Source of the DNA: Poa pratensis
Lineage: Eukaryota; Streptophyta; Magnoliopsida; Poales; Poaceae
DNA length: 64,000 nucleotides
Direction of reading: 5' to 3'
Assembly (NCBI GenBank): GCA_947311845.1
Contig: CAMZMU010000081.1
Coordinates: 989,005 to 1,053,004, forward strand
Part shown: piece by piece, positions 1 to 10,609 of the stretch
Layout of the letters: each line of letters begins with the position of its first letter
Numbering within the stretch: position 1 is the stretch's first letter
The notes under the pieces: generated by a model
Database searches by the model: none
Seen by the model: the letters and a program-made list of their open reading frames with translations, nothing else
What the model was told of the DNA's origin: nothing
Translations under genes and position numbers: made by a program

Positions 1-540
1 TTAAGAACTGAAACTTTTTTAAAGAATAACGGATGATCGCTTCTGGGCTCCATTGTATTAGTGAAGCCCATAACAAGGCAATATTTCAGAGTACACCTCC
101 AGGGACCCCTATGTATTGCTCGTTGCGAGCACTGCCGGGGAAGGGTATCTCTACGTGAAGGTTTCCCTTCGCGAAGGGATATTTGAGCACCGTGCGAGCG
201 CGCCACGTGCTGGCTCCCGCTAGAAAGCAAAAAACAATTTGGTGTCCACCTCCGGTCGATCGAAGTGCAGTGGAAGCTCCCGCGAAAGGAAGCCCGGAAG
301 GCAGGCACACGAAGCCCCCCGCCTCCGGATGGCAATGGGTACCCGATACCCGCTAACCCGACGGGTACCCGCACTAAATGGGGAGGGTTTGGTGACGATT
401 TGCACCCGCGGGGCTGCTAGCGGTAAAAATTCAGACCCGCTAGGTCTAGAGGAGGCGGGTATGGGGGTGTCAAACCCGCACCCGCGAACCCGCAGACCCG
501 TCAATGACATGTGACCCCACATGTCATTGACTCACAGCCT
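1..540. other. Unassigned 5' flank with a CCCG-rich segment
   Basis: No gene is supported. Open frames on both strands here are short and overlap each other. From about 335 to 500 the sequence is rich in ACCCG/CCCGC motifs. A perfect 13-bp inverted repeat (501-513 and 518-530, TCAATGACATGTG with a 4-base loop) follows directly. It could be the end of a small DNA transposon, but no second terminus was found. Confidence 0.4.
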
Positions 541-658
541 CAACGCACGCATGCACGCACACAGGACACACCATACCACGCACGCAGCACACACCACACA
601 CCACACCACACCACACACGCACACAGCATGACAGGACACACCACACCACGCACAAGCA
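541..658. repeat. CA/CACGCA-rich microsatellite-like tract
   Basis: An irregular tract of ACACC, CACGCA and ACACA units runs for about 118 bases with almost no other sequence. It is simple-sequence DNA without coding potential. Confidence 0.75.
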
Positions 659-679
659 CCCGCTCGATCCCATATCTTA

Positions 680-1200
680 TCTTCATCTAAAAAAAAGATC
701 CCAACTTATCTTCTTCTCTCCTTCCCATCTCTCCTGCTGCAGGCTGCAGCCAACGACCTGGAACAGCGTGCTACTCCCTCCTCCTGGCGGCCGCCACGTC
801 CTCGTTCCTCGCCGGCGGGGATGCCCTCGCCCAGCGCCGCCGCGACCTCGTTCCTCACCCTGCGCCGCCGCGCCCTCGTTCCTCAGCCCGAGCGTTCCTC
901 GCCGGCGGGATCTCGTTGGAGCTGAGCATGGGCCCCGACTGCTCCTGGACCATCCCGGAAGTACAGAATCGGAACGAAGCCCCCGCGCGTACGTTCCTGT
1001 TCCTGTACATGCAGCCAAGGCTGCCGCGTATGTTCCTGCATGCGCGTAGGCCCCCACGTGCCCGTACATCCCAGCCCGTGCGCGTACATCCATGCATGGC
1101 CGCCTGCGTACTGGCTTTCCGAGGCAAGTACACGAGTATTTGTAGACACAACACGTAGTACGGAGTACAAGAAACTTGATGTACAAATCATATACATAAC
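680..1200. other. GC-rich segment, no supported gene
   Basis: About 500 bases of GC-rich sequence hold overlapping open frames on both strands (for example about 167 codons on the minus strand). They have low-complexity Arg/Gly/Ala/Pro composition and no recognisable domain. High GC with few stop codons explains them. It could be a captured leader or first exon, but nothing proves it. After about 1130 the sequence becomes AT-rich with scattered GTACAAA motifs. Confidence 0.4.
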
Positions 1201-1211
1201 AGTATACAAAT

Positions 1212-1477
1212 ATGAGAACTTGTCTGTGGCAAGATGGTTAGTAGGGTGGTTGTAACCCTAACCCATCAGAGTTCAAAACCCAGGTTTGACGCTGGTGTTT
1301 CTCATTTAAGGCGGAATATTCTTCGGTGGGAGGCGACGTTTTCGTCGACAGCGAGGCGTCCGTGGTGACTTCGTCAATCTCAAGACTCGACCCGCCGACT
1401 CGGTCTCTCGGAGGTGCTCATATAGGTAGGATGTGCGTGCGTGCGTTCATAGGGGTGAGTGTGTGCGGGTAAAAACG
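1212..1477 (+). mobile_element. Au-like SINE
   Basis: This is a short tRNA-derived retroposon resembling the Au SINE family of Triticeae and related grasses. A polymerase III A-box-like stretch (TGGTTAGTAGGG, about 1235) and a B-box-like stretch (AGTTCAAAACC, about 1269) are visible. The body has the familiar Au order: GGGAGGCGACGTTTTCGTCG, GTGACTTCGTCAATCTCAAG, CTCGGAGGTGCTCATA, then GTGCGTTCATAGGGGTGAG near the 3' end. GTATACAAAT occurs on both sides (1202-1211 and 1478-1487) and may be the target duplication. The surrounding DNA is full of similar GTACAAA motifs, so that match could be chance. It carries no protein. Confidence 0.8.
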
Positions 1478-1689
1478 GTATACAAATCTAAACAAAAATA
1501 TTGCATGCAAATTATATAAAACTAGAAGTACATAACACACATAGTACAGTGTACAAACCACATAGAATAGGGAGTTGCACACAAAGAGGTTGTACAAAGG
1601 ATATAGATTTGGGAGTACAGAATACAGAGAGCATGTTGCACAAACTACACATAACATATATTACAAACTACATACAACAAGAAGTACAA

Positions 1690-2342
1690 AAGTACACATA
1701 CACAGATAGTACAACTACACTGCAAACAAAGTACAAAAGTATACAAAACTGAAAGTACAAAGTTCACATAAGTGGTTGTACGACATACATATAACATGAT
1801 GTACAACTATATAGAACCGGAAGTACAGAAAAAAAAAGTTCGTCAAAACCTATCAACATGGGATCTAGTTTTGAAAATCTCGACGCGAGAATCTGAAAAG
1901 TAAAAACGGTTCGCAATTTGGATAAACGGTTATTAAGATATTTCGTTTTGAAATTTCGCTTTTAAAAATAAAAGAGAATAAATTTCCCTTCCACCTTCCG
2001 CACCCTTTTAAAGTAAAATGTACATCGATACCGATAGTACAATTGCACAGAAAATAGAGTACAAAAGTACACAAAAATGAAAGTACAAAGTTCACAGAAG
2101 TGGTTGTAAAAAGTATATATAACAGGATGTACAAACTATACAGAACCGGGAGTACAGAAAAAAAGTTCATCAAAACCTATCAACATGGGATCTAGTTTTG
2201 AATATCTCGACGCGAGGAACTCAACAGTGAAAACGGTTCGCAATTTGGATAAACGGTTATTAAGATATTTCATTTTGAAATTTCGTTTTTAAAAATAAAA
2301 GAGAATAAATTTCCCTCCCACCTTCCGTGCCCTTTTAAAGTA
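1690..2342. repeat. 327-bp tandem repeat, copies 1 and 2
   Basis: Two consecutive copies (about 1690-2015 and 2016-2342) share the same order of landmarks: ACAAAAGTACAC, AAGTACAAAGTTCACA, CAAAACCTATCAACATG, CTCGACGCGAG, AACGGTTATTAAGATA and AAAAGAGAATAAATTTCCC. The CAAAACC landmark begins at 1841 and 2168, giving a 327-bp period. A third copy lies at 8906-9256, beyond an insertion. The unit is AT-rich and encodes nothing convincing. It may be an internal or subterminal repeat of an unidentified DNA transposon. Confidence 0.85.
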
Positions 2343-2395
2343 GGGTCTCTCTAATGCTCAGCTGACTGAGAATTAAGCTAATTCTCAGTCAGCTG
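2343..2395 (+). repeat. Left terminal repeat of the MULE, with 17-bp hairpin
   Basis: The terminus contains a perfect inverted repeat: CAGCTGACTGAGAATTA (2359-2375), a 3-base loop, then its complement (2379-2395). From CTAATGCTCAGC onward it aligns without gaps over about 40 bases with the reverse complement of 6647-6694, differing at a minority of positions. Confidence 0.7.
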
Positions 2396-2399
2396 ACAT

Positions 2400-3040
2400 C
2401 AGCCTCATGTCGTCCGAGTGCTAGGCACGTAGGCTCGTTCGGTTGAACGTGCTGCCCGCCCAGCAACGCATAAGCTGGTCTACGTCCACGCCCACATCGC
2501 GTAGTTGGGCCTAGCCAATTGCCTCCCAAGTAACGAAGCTAACTGCCGCCATGTTGGTGTGTTCGGGTCAGCCAAGGGCCCATCTAGCATGTGCAGCACG
2601 CATGGGACATGGGCTAAGGTGCGTGCTGTTATACGTGCAGCTGGTTTCGATTTATTTTTATTTTTTTCACTACTTACTTGTTTCATCCGCGAATAAGTCT
2701 ATCTCTATATTTTTTTGATAAGTCAAATATATAAAAATTTGACTAATTTTGTAGGCTGTGTAAAACAAAGAACTAATTTTTTAGGAAAATATACCAACAA
2801 TTAAATTGATAACATCATATTCCAAGATTTGTTTTGAAATGAAATTTTAAAATATACCAATCTGATGTCATATATCTTGCTACACGTTTCTATAAAATTG
2901 GTAAGGCTCACATAGGAGGAAGTATCCACTGCCCTCACCTTAGAGTGTTTCCTATGCCACAATTTTTTTAAATAGTTCAAAACAAATACTGTTGAATGTT
3001 TTAAATATTTTTCACTGGAAAACTACCTTCCAGCCGCGAG
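2400..3040. other. MULE interior, no gene
   Basis: About 260 bases of mixed-composition sequence (2400-2660) are followed by AT-rich DNA. The short opposed frames at 2480-2696 have no recognisable domain and look like shadows. Nothing else is supported. Confidence 0.45.
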
Positions 3041-4400
3041 AAAATGTCAGTTTCAACTGGCTTATAGACTCGAGAAATCTCAGTTGCAAGTGTAGTTGAA
3101 ACAGGCTCAAAACAAAAACTCAGTTGCAAGTGTAGTTAAAACTGGCTAAAAAACCGAGTTGCAACTGGCTCATGGACTCGAGGAAATCTTAGTTGTAAGT
3201 GCAGTTGCGACAGTTTTATAGACTCGACAAAATCTCAATTGTAAGTACAGTTGCAACTAGCTTGCAGACAAAAAAATAAAAAATATTAAAACAATAATAC
3301 AAATAAATAAAACAAAAAACAAAAAAGAATAGAGGTCGGCCGCCGTCTTCTCGCCGACCCCGTGTCTCGCCGAGAGGCCGTCCGCGTTCGACTATGTTGA
3401 TACCCAGGCCGAAACAATCTCTTCAATGGTCATCGTTAATTCCCAAACCTTCCGACAAAAAAACAAAAAAATATTAAAATAATAACATAAAAAATAATAG
3501 ATCTCGGTTGAAACTGGCTTCCAAACTCGGAGAATCTCAGTTTTAGGTGTAGTTGCAACTGGCTCAAAAAAAACTAGTTGCAGGTTCAATTGCAATTAGC
3601 TCCCACGCGCGAGGCAACTGGCTTACAAACTTAGAGAAAATCTCAGTGGCAAGTACAATTACAACTGGCTCAAAGAAAAAACTCAGTTGCAAGTGCAGTT
3701 GCAAACCAGCTTCCAAAAAAAAAAAAATAATTAAAATTAATAAGAAAAAGTAACAAAAATAATAATTAAAACTCAGTTGGGAGTGCAGTTGCAACTGGTC
3801 TGTCTCGGGAAAAAACTCAGTTGCAAGTGCAGTTGCAACTGGCATGTCTCAGGAAAAAACTCAGTTGCAAGTGCAGTTGCAACTTGACTGTCTCAGAGAA
3901 AAACTCAGTTGCAATTGCAGTTGCAACTGGCTTCCAAACCAAAAAATAAATAAATAAAACTAAAATTCATAAGAAAAAGTAATAAAAATAATAATTAAAA
4001 CTCAGTTGCAACTGGCCTGTCTCAGGAAAAAATTCAGTTGCAAGTGCAGTTGCAACTGGCCTGTCTCAGGAAAAACTCAGCTGCAAGCGCAGTTTCAGCT
4101 GACTTCCAAACAAAAAAACAAAAACAATAAATAATAACTAAAATTAATAAGAAAAAGTAACCAAAATAATAATTAAAACTCAGTTGCAAGTACAGTTGCA
4201 ACTGCCCTATCTCTGAAAAAATCTCAGTTGCAAGTGCAGTTGCAACTGGCCCGTCTCAGGAAAAAACTCAGTTGCCAACGCAGTTGCAACTGGCTTAAAA
4301 AACAATAAATAATAATTAAAATTAATAAGAAAAAATAACAAAAATAATAATTAAAACTCAGTTGCAACTGAAAAACTCAGTTGCAAGCGCAGTTGCAACT
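3041..4400. repeat. TTGCAACTG palindromic array 1
   Basis: More than 20 irregularly spaced copies of a near-palindromic core, CAGTTGCAAGTGCAGTTGCA followed by ACTG, are separated by A-rich spacers often reading CTGTCTCAGGAAAAAACTCAG. The middle is interrupted by AT-rich blocks (about 3270-3330, 3710-3770, 3940-4000, 4110-4170 and 4300-4350) that also repeat one another (AATAATTAAAACTCAGTTG). Each core can fold on itself, so the array could form many small hairpins or cruciforms. It is not coding. Confidence 0.85.
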
Positions 4401-4961
4401 GGCTTTGAAACAAAAACAAAACACAAAACATAATAAATAAATAATTAAAAAATATTACGAAAAGTAACAAAAATAATAATTTAAATTATAATATAGAAAA
4501 AAAGAAATAAACACAAAAAGAAATCTCACAGCAACCTAGAAAACAAAAAAAAAGCTATAAAAGACAATAAACAAAAAAAAAATTCCACAATTCTAAATCG
4601 TCCTACCCTAACCCAAAAAATAAGCTCCAACAAAAAAGAGTAAATGCCTTAACACATATTATTTTGTTGTATTTATTTAAAACTATTTGCATCACAATTA
4701 AATTAACACAAAAAATTCACAAATTCATCCATTACATAACACAATAATTTTACCTCATCTCACGATATAATATTATTCAAAAATTTCAGAAAAAACGGAC
4801 AAAAAAAAATATTTACTACAAATCGGACCATACAACGCCAATACCAGCCCAGCAACAGAATCCAGCCCTGTTATCTAAATTCGCAAATGTACAGGAAAAA
4901 AAACTAATCGGACCCAAAATAGACAATCAACAAAATCCAGCCCAGTCCAGTTACCGGCCCT
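4401..4961. other. AT-rich MULE interior, no gene
   Basis: A-rich sequence rich in AACAAAAA and AATAATAA strings. No ORF, RNA gene or element boundary is recognisable before the solo LTR begins. Confidence 0.55.
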
Positions 4962-6458
4962 TGATACGTCCATTTTGCATCACTATTTTATATCATAATT
5001 TACTGCTATTCATTGATATATTTCATATTTGGATATGATACTTATGTTATTTTATCTTATTTTGCATGTTTGATGACTATTGGAGAATTAACTGCCGGAG
5101 TCAGGATTCAGCTGGAAAAAGCATCGTCAAGACACCCTATTTCTGAAGATCGACAATTCATGGAAAATATACAAAAGTTCCTATTTTATCAGATGCCCGA
5201 GGCAGCCAAAAGGGGAGGCTGAGATGGGCCACGAGGTGCCCATGCCATCCCACGGCGCGGGGCCCACCTTGGCCACGCCGGGGCCTGGCGTGGATGCCCT
5301 GGCCCACCTCAGGCGACGCCCCTTCGCGTACTTCTTCGTCCGAACCCTAATCGGTCGAGGGGGAGCCAGAGGAAATATTTCGCCGCCTCCACGAGGCGGA
5401 AACCACAGAGAGAGAAAAAGCTCTCCGACAGGGAGAAATCTGCCGGGAAAATTCCTTCCCGGAGGGGGGAAATCATCGCCATCATCACGCTGGACTTCAT
5501 CGGGATCATCATCATCTCCACCACCGTCACCATCATCTCCACCGCTCCACTTCGTTCCGCTGTAACATCTAGGGCTATACTTTGTCTAGTTCATAGGGGG
5601 AACTTTCCCGGTGTTAATTACTCCTTGTGGTTGATGCTATTAAGTTTTATCGGTGAATTAAGGTTTATGTCCAGATTGTTATTCATCATTATATCACCTC
5701 TGATCATGATCCATATGATGTCTTGTGAGTAGATTGTTTAGTTCTTGAGGACATGGGAGAAGTCATGTTGTTAGTAGTGGAATTATGTTGAGTAATATTT
5801 AATGGTTTGATATTTAAGTTGTGGTGTTATTCTTCTAGTGGTGTCATGTGAACGTCGACTACATGACACTTCACCTTTATGGGCCTAGGGGAATGCATTG
5901 TGTATTTGGCTACTAATTGTGGGGTTGCCGGAGTGACAGAAACCTAAACCCCCATTAGTAAACCGGTGCACGAGGGAGTGTAAGATCTTAGAGTTTAAGG
6001 TTGTGGTTAGAATTATCTTAATTATTTTCTTGTAATGCGGATGCTTGCAAGGGGTTTAATCACAAGTATGTATTAGTCCAAGTTAGGGCAGTGCATTAGC
6101 ATAGGTTCACCCACACAACACTTATCAAAACAATAAAGATTAATCAACTGTTTGAAACGAAAGCACTTGAAGAAATTCCCGTGTGTCCTCAAGAACATTT
6201 TGCCATCATAAGTAAACCAACCGGCTTGTCCTTTGTGCTAAAAAGGATTGGGCCACTCGCTGCAATTATTATTACTGTCTTTTATTTACTTGTATTTTAT
6301 TTATTTGCTATATCAAAAACCCCTAAAAACTTGTCTGCTAGTATTTATAGTGAATCCTTGATCAAAACTACTTGTCAACACATTTTGCTCCTCGTTGGGT
6401 TCGACACTCTTATTTATCGAAAGTACTACGATACACCCCCTATACTTGTGGGTCATCA
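4962..6458 (+). mobile_element. Solo LTR of a Gypsy-type retrotransposon
   Basis: A 1,497-bp sequence begins TGATACGTCCATTTTGCATC and ends CTATACTTGTGGGTCATCA, the TG...CA ends of an LTR. It is flanked by a perfect 5-bp duplication GCCCT (4957-4961 and 6459-6463). No internal region or second LTR is attached, so it is a solo LTR, normally the product of recombination between two LTRs. Inner landmarks such as CGTCGACTACATGACACTTC and CTCCTCGTTGGGTTCGACAC are typical of abundant Triticeae Gypsy LTRs of the Sabrina/WHAM type. The family name is from memory and uncertain. Open frames inside (5013-5565 and 6181-6660) are LTR sequence and not genes. Confidence 0.88.
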
Positions 6459-6646
6459 GCCCTCCAGAAAAAAAGGCACACAACAAAGGCCCAGCCAGAA
6501 CCGCCCACTCGGCCCAGTCAAGTTAAAGCGCTCAGTAAAAACAAAACGGACCACACGAGCCCAACAAGAAATAACAGCAGACAAACGGTCCAACCCACAA
6601 CAAACACGAATCACAAAGCAAGGAGCAGATCGGACGGTTACGGATG
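6459..6646. other. MULE interior right of the solo LTR
   Basis: About 190 bases rich in CCCA and AACAAA strings with motifs such as GGCCCAGCC. They resume the sequence that the solo LTR split at GCCCT. No gene is visible. Confidence 0.5.
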
Positions 6647-6694
6647 TGACTGAGCCCTAAGCTAATTCTCAGCTAGCTGAGACTTAGCAAAACC
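6647..6694 (-). repeat. Internal copy of the MULE right terminus
   Basis: Read on the minus strand this begins GGTTTTGCTAAGTCTCAGCT and continues GCTGAGAATTAGCTTAGGGC. It aligns with the left end (2343-2392) and with the true right end (8868-8905), which lacks about 11 bases of it. The nine bases after it on the plus strand (GTTAAAATA) resemble the outer duplication TTTAAAGTA at seven of nine positions. The larger element may therefore have been built by joining or duplicating a smaller one. Confidence 0.6.
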
Positions 6695-7760
6695 GTTAAA
6701 ATATCTCAGTTGCAACCGCACTTGCAACTTGTAAGAAACAACTCAATTACAACTCCACTTGCAACTGGAAATAAATATTTTAGTTGCAACCGCACTTGCA
6801 ACTAGAAAAAATATATCAGTTACAACTCCACTTGCAACTGGAAAAAAAATAGTTGCAACCGCACTTCTAACTAGAAAAAAATATCCCATTTACAACTCCA
6901 CTTGCAACTGGAAAAAATATATCTTAGTTATAACCACACTTGTAACTGAAAAAATACATCTGTTACAACTCCACTTGCAACTAAAAAAAAAACATCTCAG
7001 TTGCAACCGCACTTGCAACTGGAAAAATATCTCACTTACAACCCCGCTTGCAATTGGAAAGAATTATCTCAGTTGTAACCGCACTTGCATCTGGAAAAAA
7101 TATCTCAGTTACAACTGACAAAAATATCTTACTTATAACTCCACTGGCAACTGCAAAAAATATCTCAGTTGCAGCCGCACTTGCAACTCGAAAATAATAT
7201 CTCAGTTGCAACAACAGTTGCAACTAGAAAATAATATATCACTTACAACTCCACTTATAACTGGGAGAAAATTATATCAGTTGCAACCGCACTTGCAACT
7301 GAAAAAATATCTCAGTTATAAATGCACTTGCAAATGGAAAAATTATCTCAGTTGTAACCGCGCTTGCAACTGGAAAAAATATCTCAGTTACAACTCTAGT
7401 TGCAACTGACAAAAATATCTTACTTATAACTCCACTGGAAACTACAAAGAATACTCAGTTGCAACCGTAATTGCAACTGAAAAAATATATCAGTTGCAAC
7501 TAGAAAAAAATATCTCACTTACAACTCCATTTACAATTGGGAAAAAAATCTCAGTTGCAACCGCACTTGCAACTGGAAAAAATATCTCAGTTACAACACA
7601 CTTGCAAATGGAAAAAATAGTTGCAATCTGACTTAAAGATGAGTCATTTGCAATCCTGACTGGCAGCAGGAATAATCTCAGTTGCACCTAAAAAAGATCT
7701 CAGTTGCAAACTAACTTGCAGCAGAAAAAATCTCAGTTGCAACCCGACTTGCAACCGGAA
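6695..7760. repeat. TTGCAACTG palindromic array 2
   Basis: About 25 units with a period near 37 bases follow the pattern ATATCTCAGTTGCAACCGCA then CTTGCAACTGGAAAAA. Units alternate between TTGCAACCGCACTTGCAA and TTACAACTCCACTTGCAA cores. The core matches array 1 better when reverse complemented (one mismatch in 18 against three), but the flanking AAAA-CTCAG reads the same way in both. Relative orientation is therefore unresolved. Not coding. Confidence 0.85.
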
Positions 7761-8867
7761 AAAAGCGGACACATAGCAATTTCATGTAACTTGCATAGCT
7801 AAAACCGAAAACCATGGTCGGTACAAAGAGAAGTAACAATTTTCGTCTCCGTACAGAAAAAACACAAGCCAACAATCGACTCGCATGATCAGGCGGCCTA
7901 GATCTAACAACTACAAAGTTGACTGCGATTTAACTAATTCTGATACGATTAAGAATTAGTAATTCAAAAAATTAATTAAGAAAATGTAGAGTTAAAATAA
8001 TCATGAATAAACAATATTTAATAATGTCACACTCTCTATGAAAACAAATAGTGCATTATTTAAGACAATCAATAATAATGTAGAGACAAATTAGGACACA
8101 TAAAATTTACTAGGGGAAATGGAAAAATAAAAGATATGAAAAATAAATCAGTACAAGGAAATATAAAACAAAACATATATTTTTCTTTTGAGAATTAACA
8201 AAAATCTGCAACACAAGAAAAAACCCACCCGCGGGTATTGGTTCAATTTTGTATACAAACTATTCGAAAGAAAAACCCATTATATAAACTTCACGGGGCG
8301 ATAGACAAACAAAATAACTAAAAACCCAACTACACACTCATACGGAGAAAAAAAAGCTAGCAACTGACGAGACCAGCGACAACTTACATGAATCTTAGAA
8401 TACAAAAAATCGGACGACCGACGAGCCCGCGCGCAGATCACCAGCATGAAAATGTTTTCCTCAACATTAAAAACGTTGATGGTGTTTGAAAAACAATGTT
8501 AGCAGAAAAATAAAAAAGAAATATGAACAGAAAGAAACAAAAAGAACCAGAAAAATATCCCAACAAACAAAAAAGAAAATAAACAGCAAAACCCAAAAAA
8601 CGAAGATGGAAAAAAAAAACGGGAGAGCTCCAATCGTAGGTAAGATTTTTGAAAGAAAAAGAGAATGGAACGGCAAACGAATACGTACAGATTTACCACA
8701 GAACGGAGACACTTACGAGCGAAGGGAGAAATTGGGCCGGCCCACGGTCTATCGGGAATAGGTCTCGCAGTATAGCGCTGCCGCGCGCGTACAGATCTGT
8801 CAAAATTCTAGACAAACAACAACTAAACAATACGAATCTCAATGCAAAAAACGGATGGTTAGCGAGT
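7761..8867. other. MULE interior, AT-rich, no gene
   Basis: A-rich sequence with small opposed frames (8467-8878) whose products are low complexity (Lys/Asn-rich on one strand, Phe-rich on the other). These come from base composition. No domain or RNA gene is recognisable. Confidence 0.5.
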
Positions 8868-8905
8868 TGACTGAGCACTAAACTAATTCTCAGCTAGCAA
8901 AACCA
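8868..8905 (-). repeat. Right terminal repeat of the MULE
   Basis: Ends GCTAGCAAAACCA immediately before the 9-bp duplication. It is a shortened version of the internal terminus at 6647-6694 and imperfectly matches the left end in reverse complement. Confidence 0.65.
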
Positions 8906-9256
8906 TTTAAAGTAAAATGTACACCGACACAGATAGTACAATTGCACAGAAAATAGAGTACAAAAGTACACAAAAATGAAAGTACAAAGTTGATTTCAAA
9001 AAAATGAAAGTACAAAGTTCACAGAAGTGGTTGTACAAAGTATATAGAACATGATGTAGAAACTATAAATAACCGGGAGTACAGAAAAAAGTTCGTCAAA
9101 ACCTATCAACATGAGATCTAGTTTTGAAGATCTCGACGCGAGGAACTCAATAGTGAAAACGGTTCGTAATTTGGATAAACGGTTATTAAGATAATTCATT
9201 TTGAAATTTCGCTTTTAAAAATAAAAGAGAATAAATTTCCCTCCAACCTCCCGTAT
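8906..9256. repeat. 327-bp tandem repeat, copy 3
   Basis: Resumes the tandem array after the MULE insertion. It has the same landmarks as copies 1 and 2 (CAAAACCTATCAACATG, CTCGACGCGAG, AATAAATTTCCCTCC), plus a small internal duplication of AAATGAAAGTACAAAGTT at about 8976-9020. Confidence 0.85.
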
Positions 9257-10365
9257 CCCTTTCTCTCTAATAGTCACAACTTTCAATCTAATTGCGACAC
9301 TTGGCGGACATGCACACAACCACACAGGACCGTGCAAGGAGAAGGCGACACATGTCACCGCGACACAACGCGCAAGTGCCCTTCGCCTTTTTCTAGCGAT
9401 TTCCGCCGGGGAATCGTTCGCAGCACTGTGCTACTGGGCCAGAAGTAATGGCACAGTGATAGGTATAGTATTTATTTTTCATTTTCCTGTTTTTGTTTTT
9501 GTTTCTGTTTTTTCATTTTTATTCATTAATCTTATCTATATTTTATAAATTTTATGTCTTCATCCTCTTTTTTAAATACAAGAATAATTTATAACACATG
9601 AATTTTTTTTTGAACCGTGAACATTTTTTCCAAACTTGGAACATTTTTTAGATGTGCCAAGATTTTCAAAAGCAAGGCCTTTTTCAAAAAATACGTCAAT
9701 ATTTTGTACAAGCATGTTCATTTTCAGAAAAAACAAATATTCGCTAGGTCATGAAAAATGTTTGCGAGTTACAAAATTGTTCACATGGTTTAAAAAATTC
9801 ATGGGGTCTAAAAAAATATTCAGGGGACTCGGTAAAAAAAAGTTCACGGATTTTTGCAAAAAAATGTAGGCAGGGTTCAAAAAAATGTTCCCGGGACACA
9901 AAACAATTCATGCAATTCTGGAAAAAATGTTCACTTGTGTGGAGAAAAGGTCCACGTGTCTGAAAAGATGTTCATGTATTTTTAAAAATATACACAAGTT
10001 CAAATAAAATGTCCATATATTTTTGTAAGTGTTAAAGGATAAAAATGTTAACCATTAAAAGAGTTTTTGCCGTTCCAAAAAAGCTGTTCATGTACATTAA
10101 CAAAAAAAAGTATTTACGTATTTTCAGAAAAAAAATATGAACACAACAAACAAAAAAAATTCCCACAAAAACCAAAAAGAAAATAAACTGCAAAAACACA
10201 AAACCGAAAAAAGAAACAAAGAAGTAAAAACAAAACGAAAAAACAACAATCGTACGGGTGAGCTGCACCCAAAGTGCGTCGGCCCATGCGGTGCAATCTT
10301 ACGGGCGAGTGGTGCAAGCGCTCGCTAAGAGCGATAGATAGTATGGCGCACCACCATACAAGTTT
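9257..10365. other. AT-rich segment with degenerate GTTCA-AAAAA repeats
   Basis: From about 9600 to 10130 the sequence is a degenerate repeat of GTTCA(T/C) alternating with A- or T-runs (AAAAAATGTTCAC and similar). Such DNA is often seen inside Triticeae Mutator-like elements. The open frames at 9636-9963 and 10032-10328 follow this low-complexity pattern and are not credible genes. No termini were identified. Confidence 0.45.
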
Positions 10366-10451
10366 TACTCTATTGGTTCCGTATTAGTTGTTGTTGATTT
10401 AGTACAAAACTATACTAACTCAACGACTACTAATATGGAACGAAGCGAGTA
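10366..10451. mobile_element. Degenerate Stowaway-type MITE
   Basis: An 86-bp sequence with imperfect terminal inverted repeats of about 21 bases (TACTCTATTGGTTCCGTATT against AATATGGAACGAAGCGAGTA) and an inverted interior (TTGATTTAGTACAAAACTA). This is the short Stowaway layout with a TA on each side. It is non-autonomous and encodes nothing. Confidence 0.7.
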
Positions 10452-10609
10452 CATGAATTCAAAACTACACATCAAAGTAGAAAAGCTCAAAGAGGTCTAT
10501 GCAACATTCCAGGGGCTGCTATTTTTTTTCAGTAGTTGGTGGCTCAGAACTCTGCATTCTCTTCAACGAGCATCACGGGGTTGCCTGTAAAGGTGGTAAA
10601 TGTCAAATA

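Larger units (their letters stand above)
2343..8905. mobile_element. Mutator-like (MULE) non-autonomous element, about 6.56 kb
   Basis: The segment is flanked by a perfect 9-bp direct repeat TTTAAAGTA (2334-2342 and 8906-8914), the duplication length typical of Mutator-superfamily insertions. It interrupts the 327-bp tandem repeat exactly. The left end begins GGGTCTCTCTAATGCTCAGC. The right end, reverse complemented, begins TGGTTTTGCTAGCTGAGAAT and resembles the left end after a short gap. A second right-type terminus is internal (6647-6694). No transposase or other gene is visible inside, so it would have to be mobilised in trans. The interior holds two TTGCAACTG arrays and a solo LTR. Assignment to MULE rests on the 9-bp duplication and imperfect terminal similarity. 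Confidence 0.65.

Noticed and set aside
1235..1290. Possible tRNA gene from A/B-box-like motifs
   Set aside because: The motifs are the tRNA-related head of an Au-like SINE; no acceptor stem pairing was seen.
5013..6660. Open frames at 5013-5565 and 6181-6660
   Set aside because: They lie within, or run out of, a solo LTR whose boundaries and duplication are clear.
3041..7760. Regular repeats that might suggest a CRISPR-like array
   Set aside because: Spacers are A-rich and similar to one another, unit length varies, and there are no cas genes. This is a plant transposon repeat.
9636..10328. Lys/Asn/Phe-rich frames
   Set aside because: They follow a degenerate GTTCA-AAAAA repeat and low complexity explains them.
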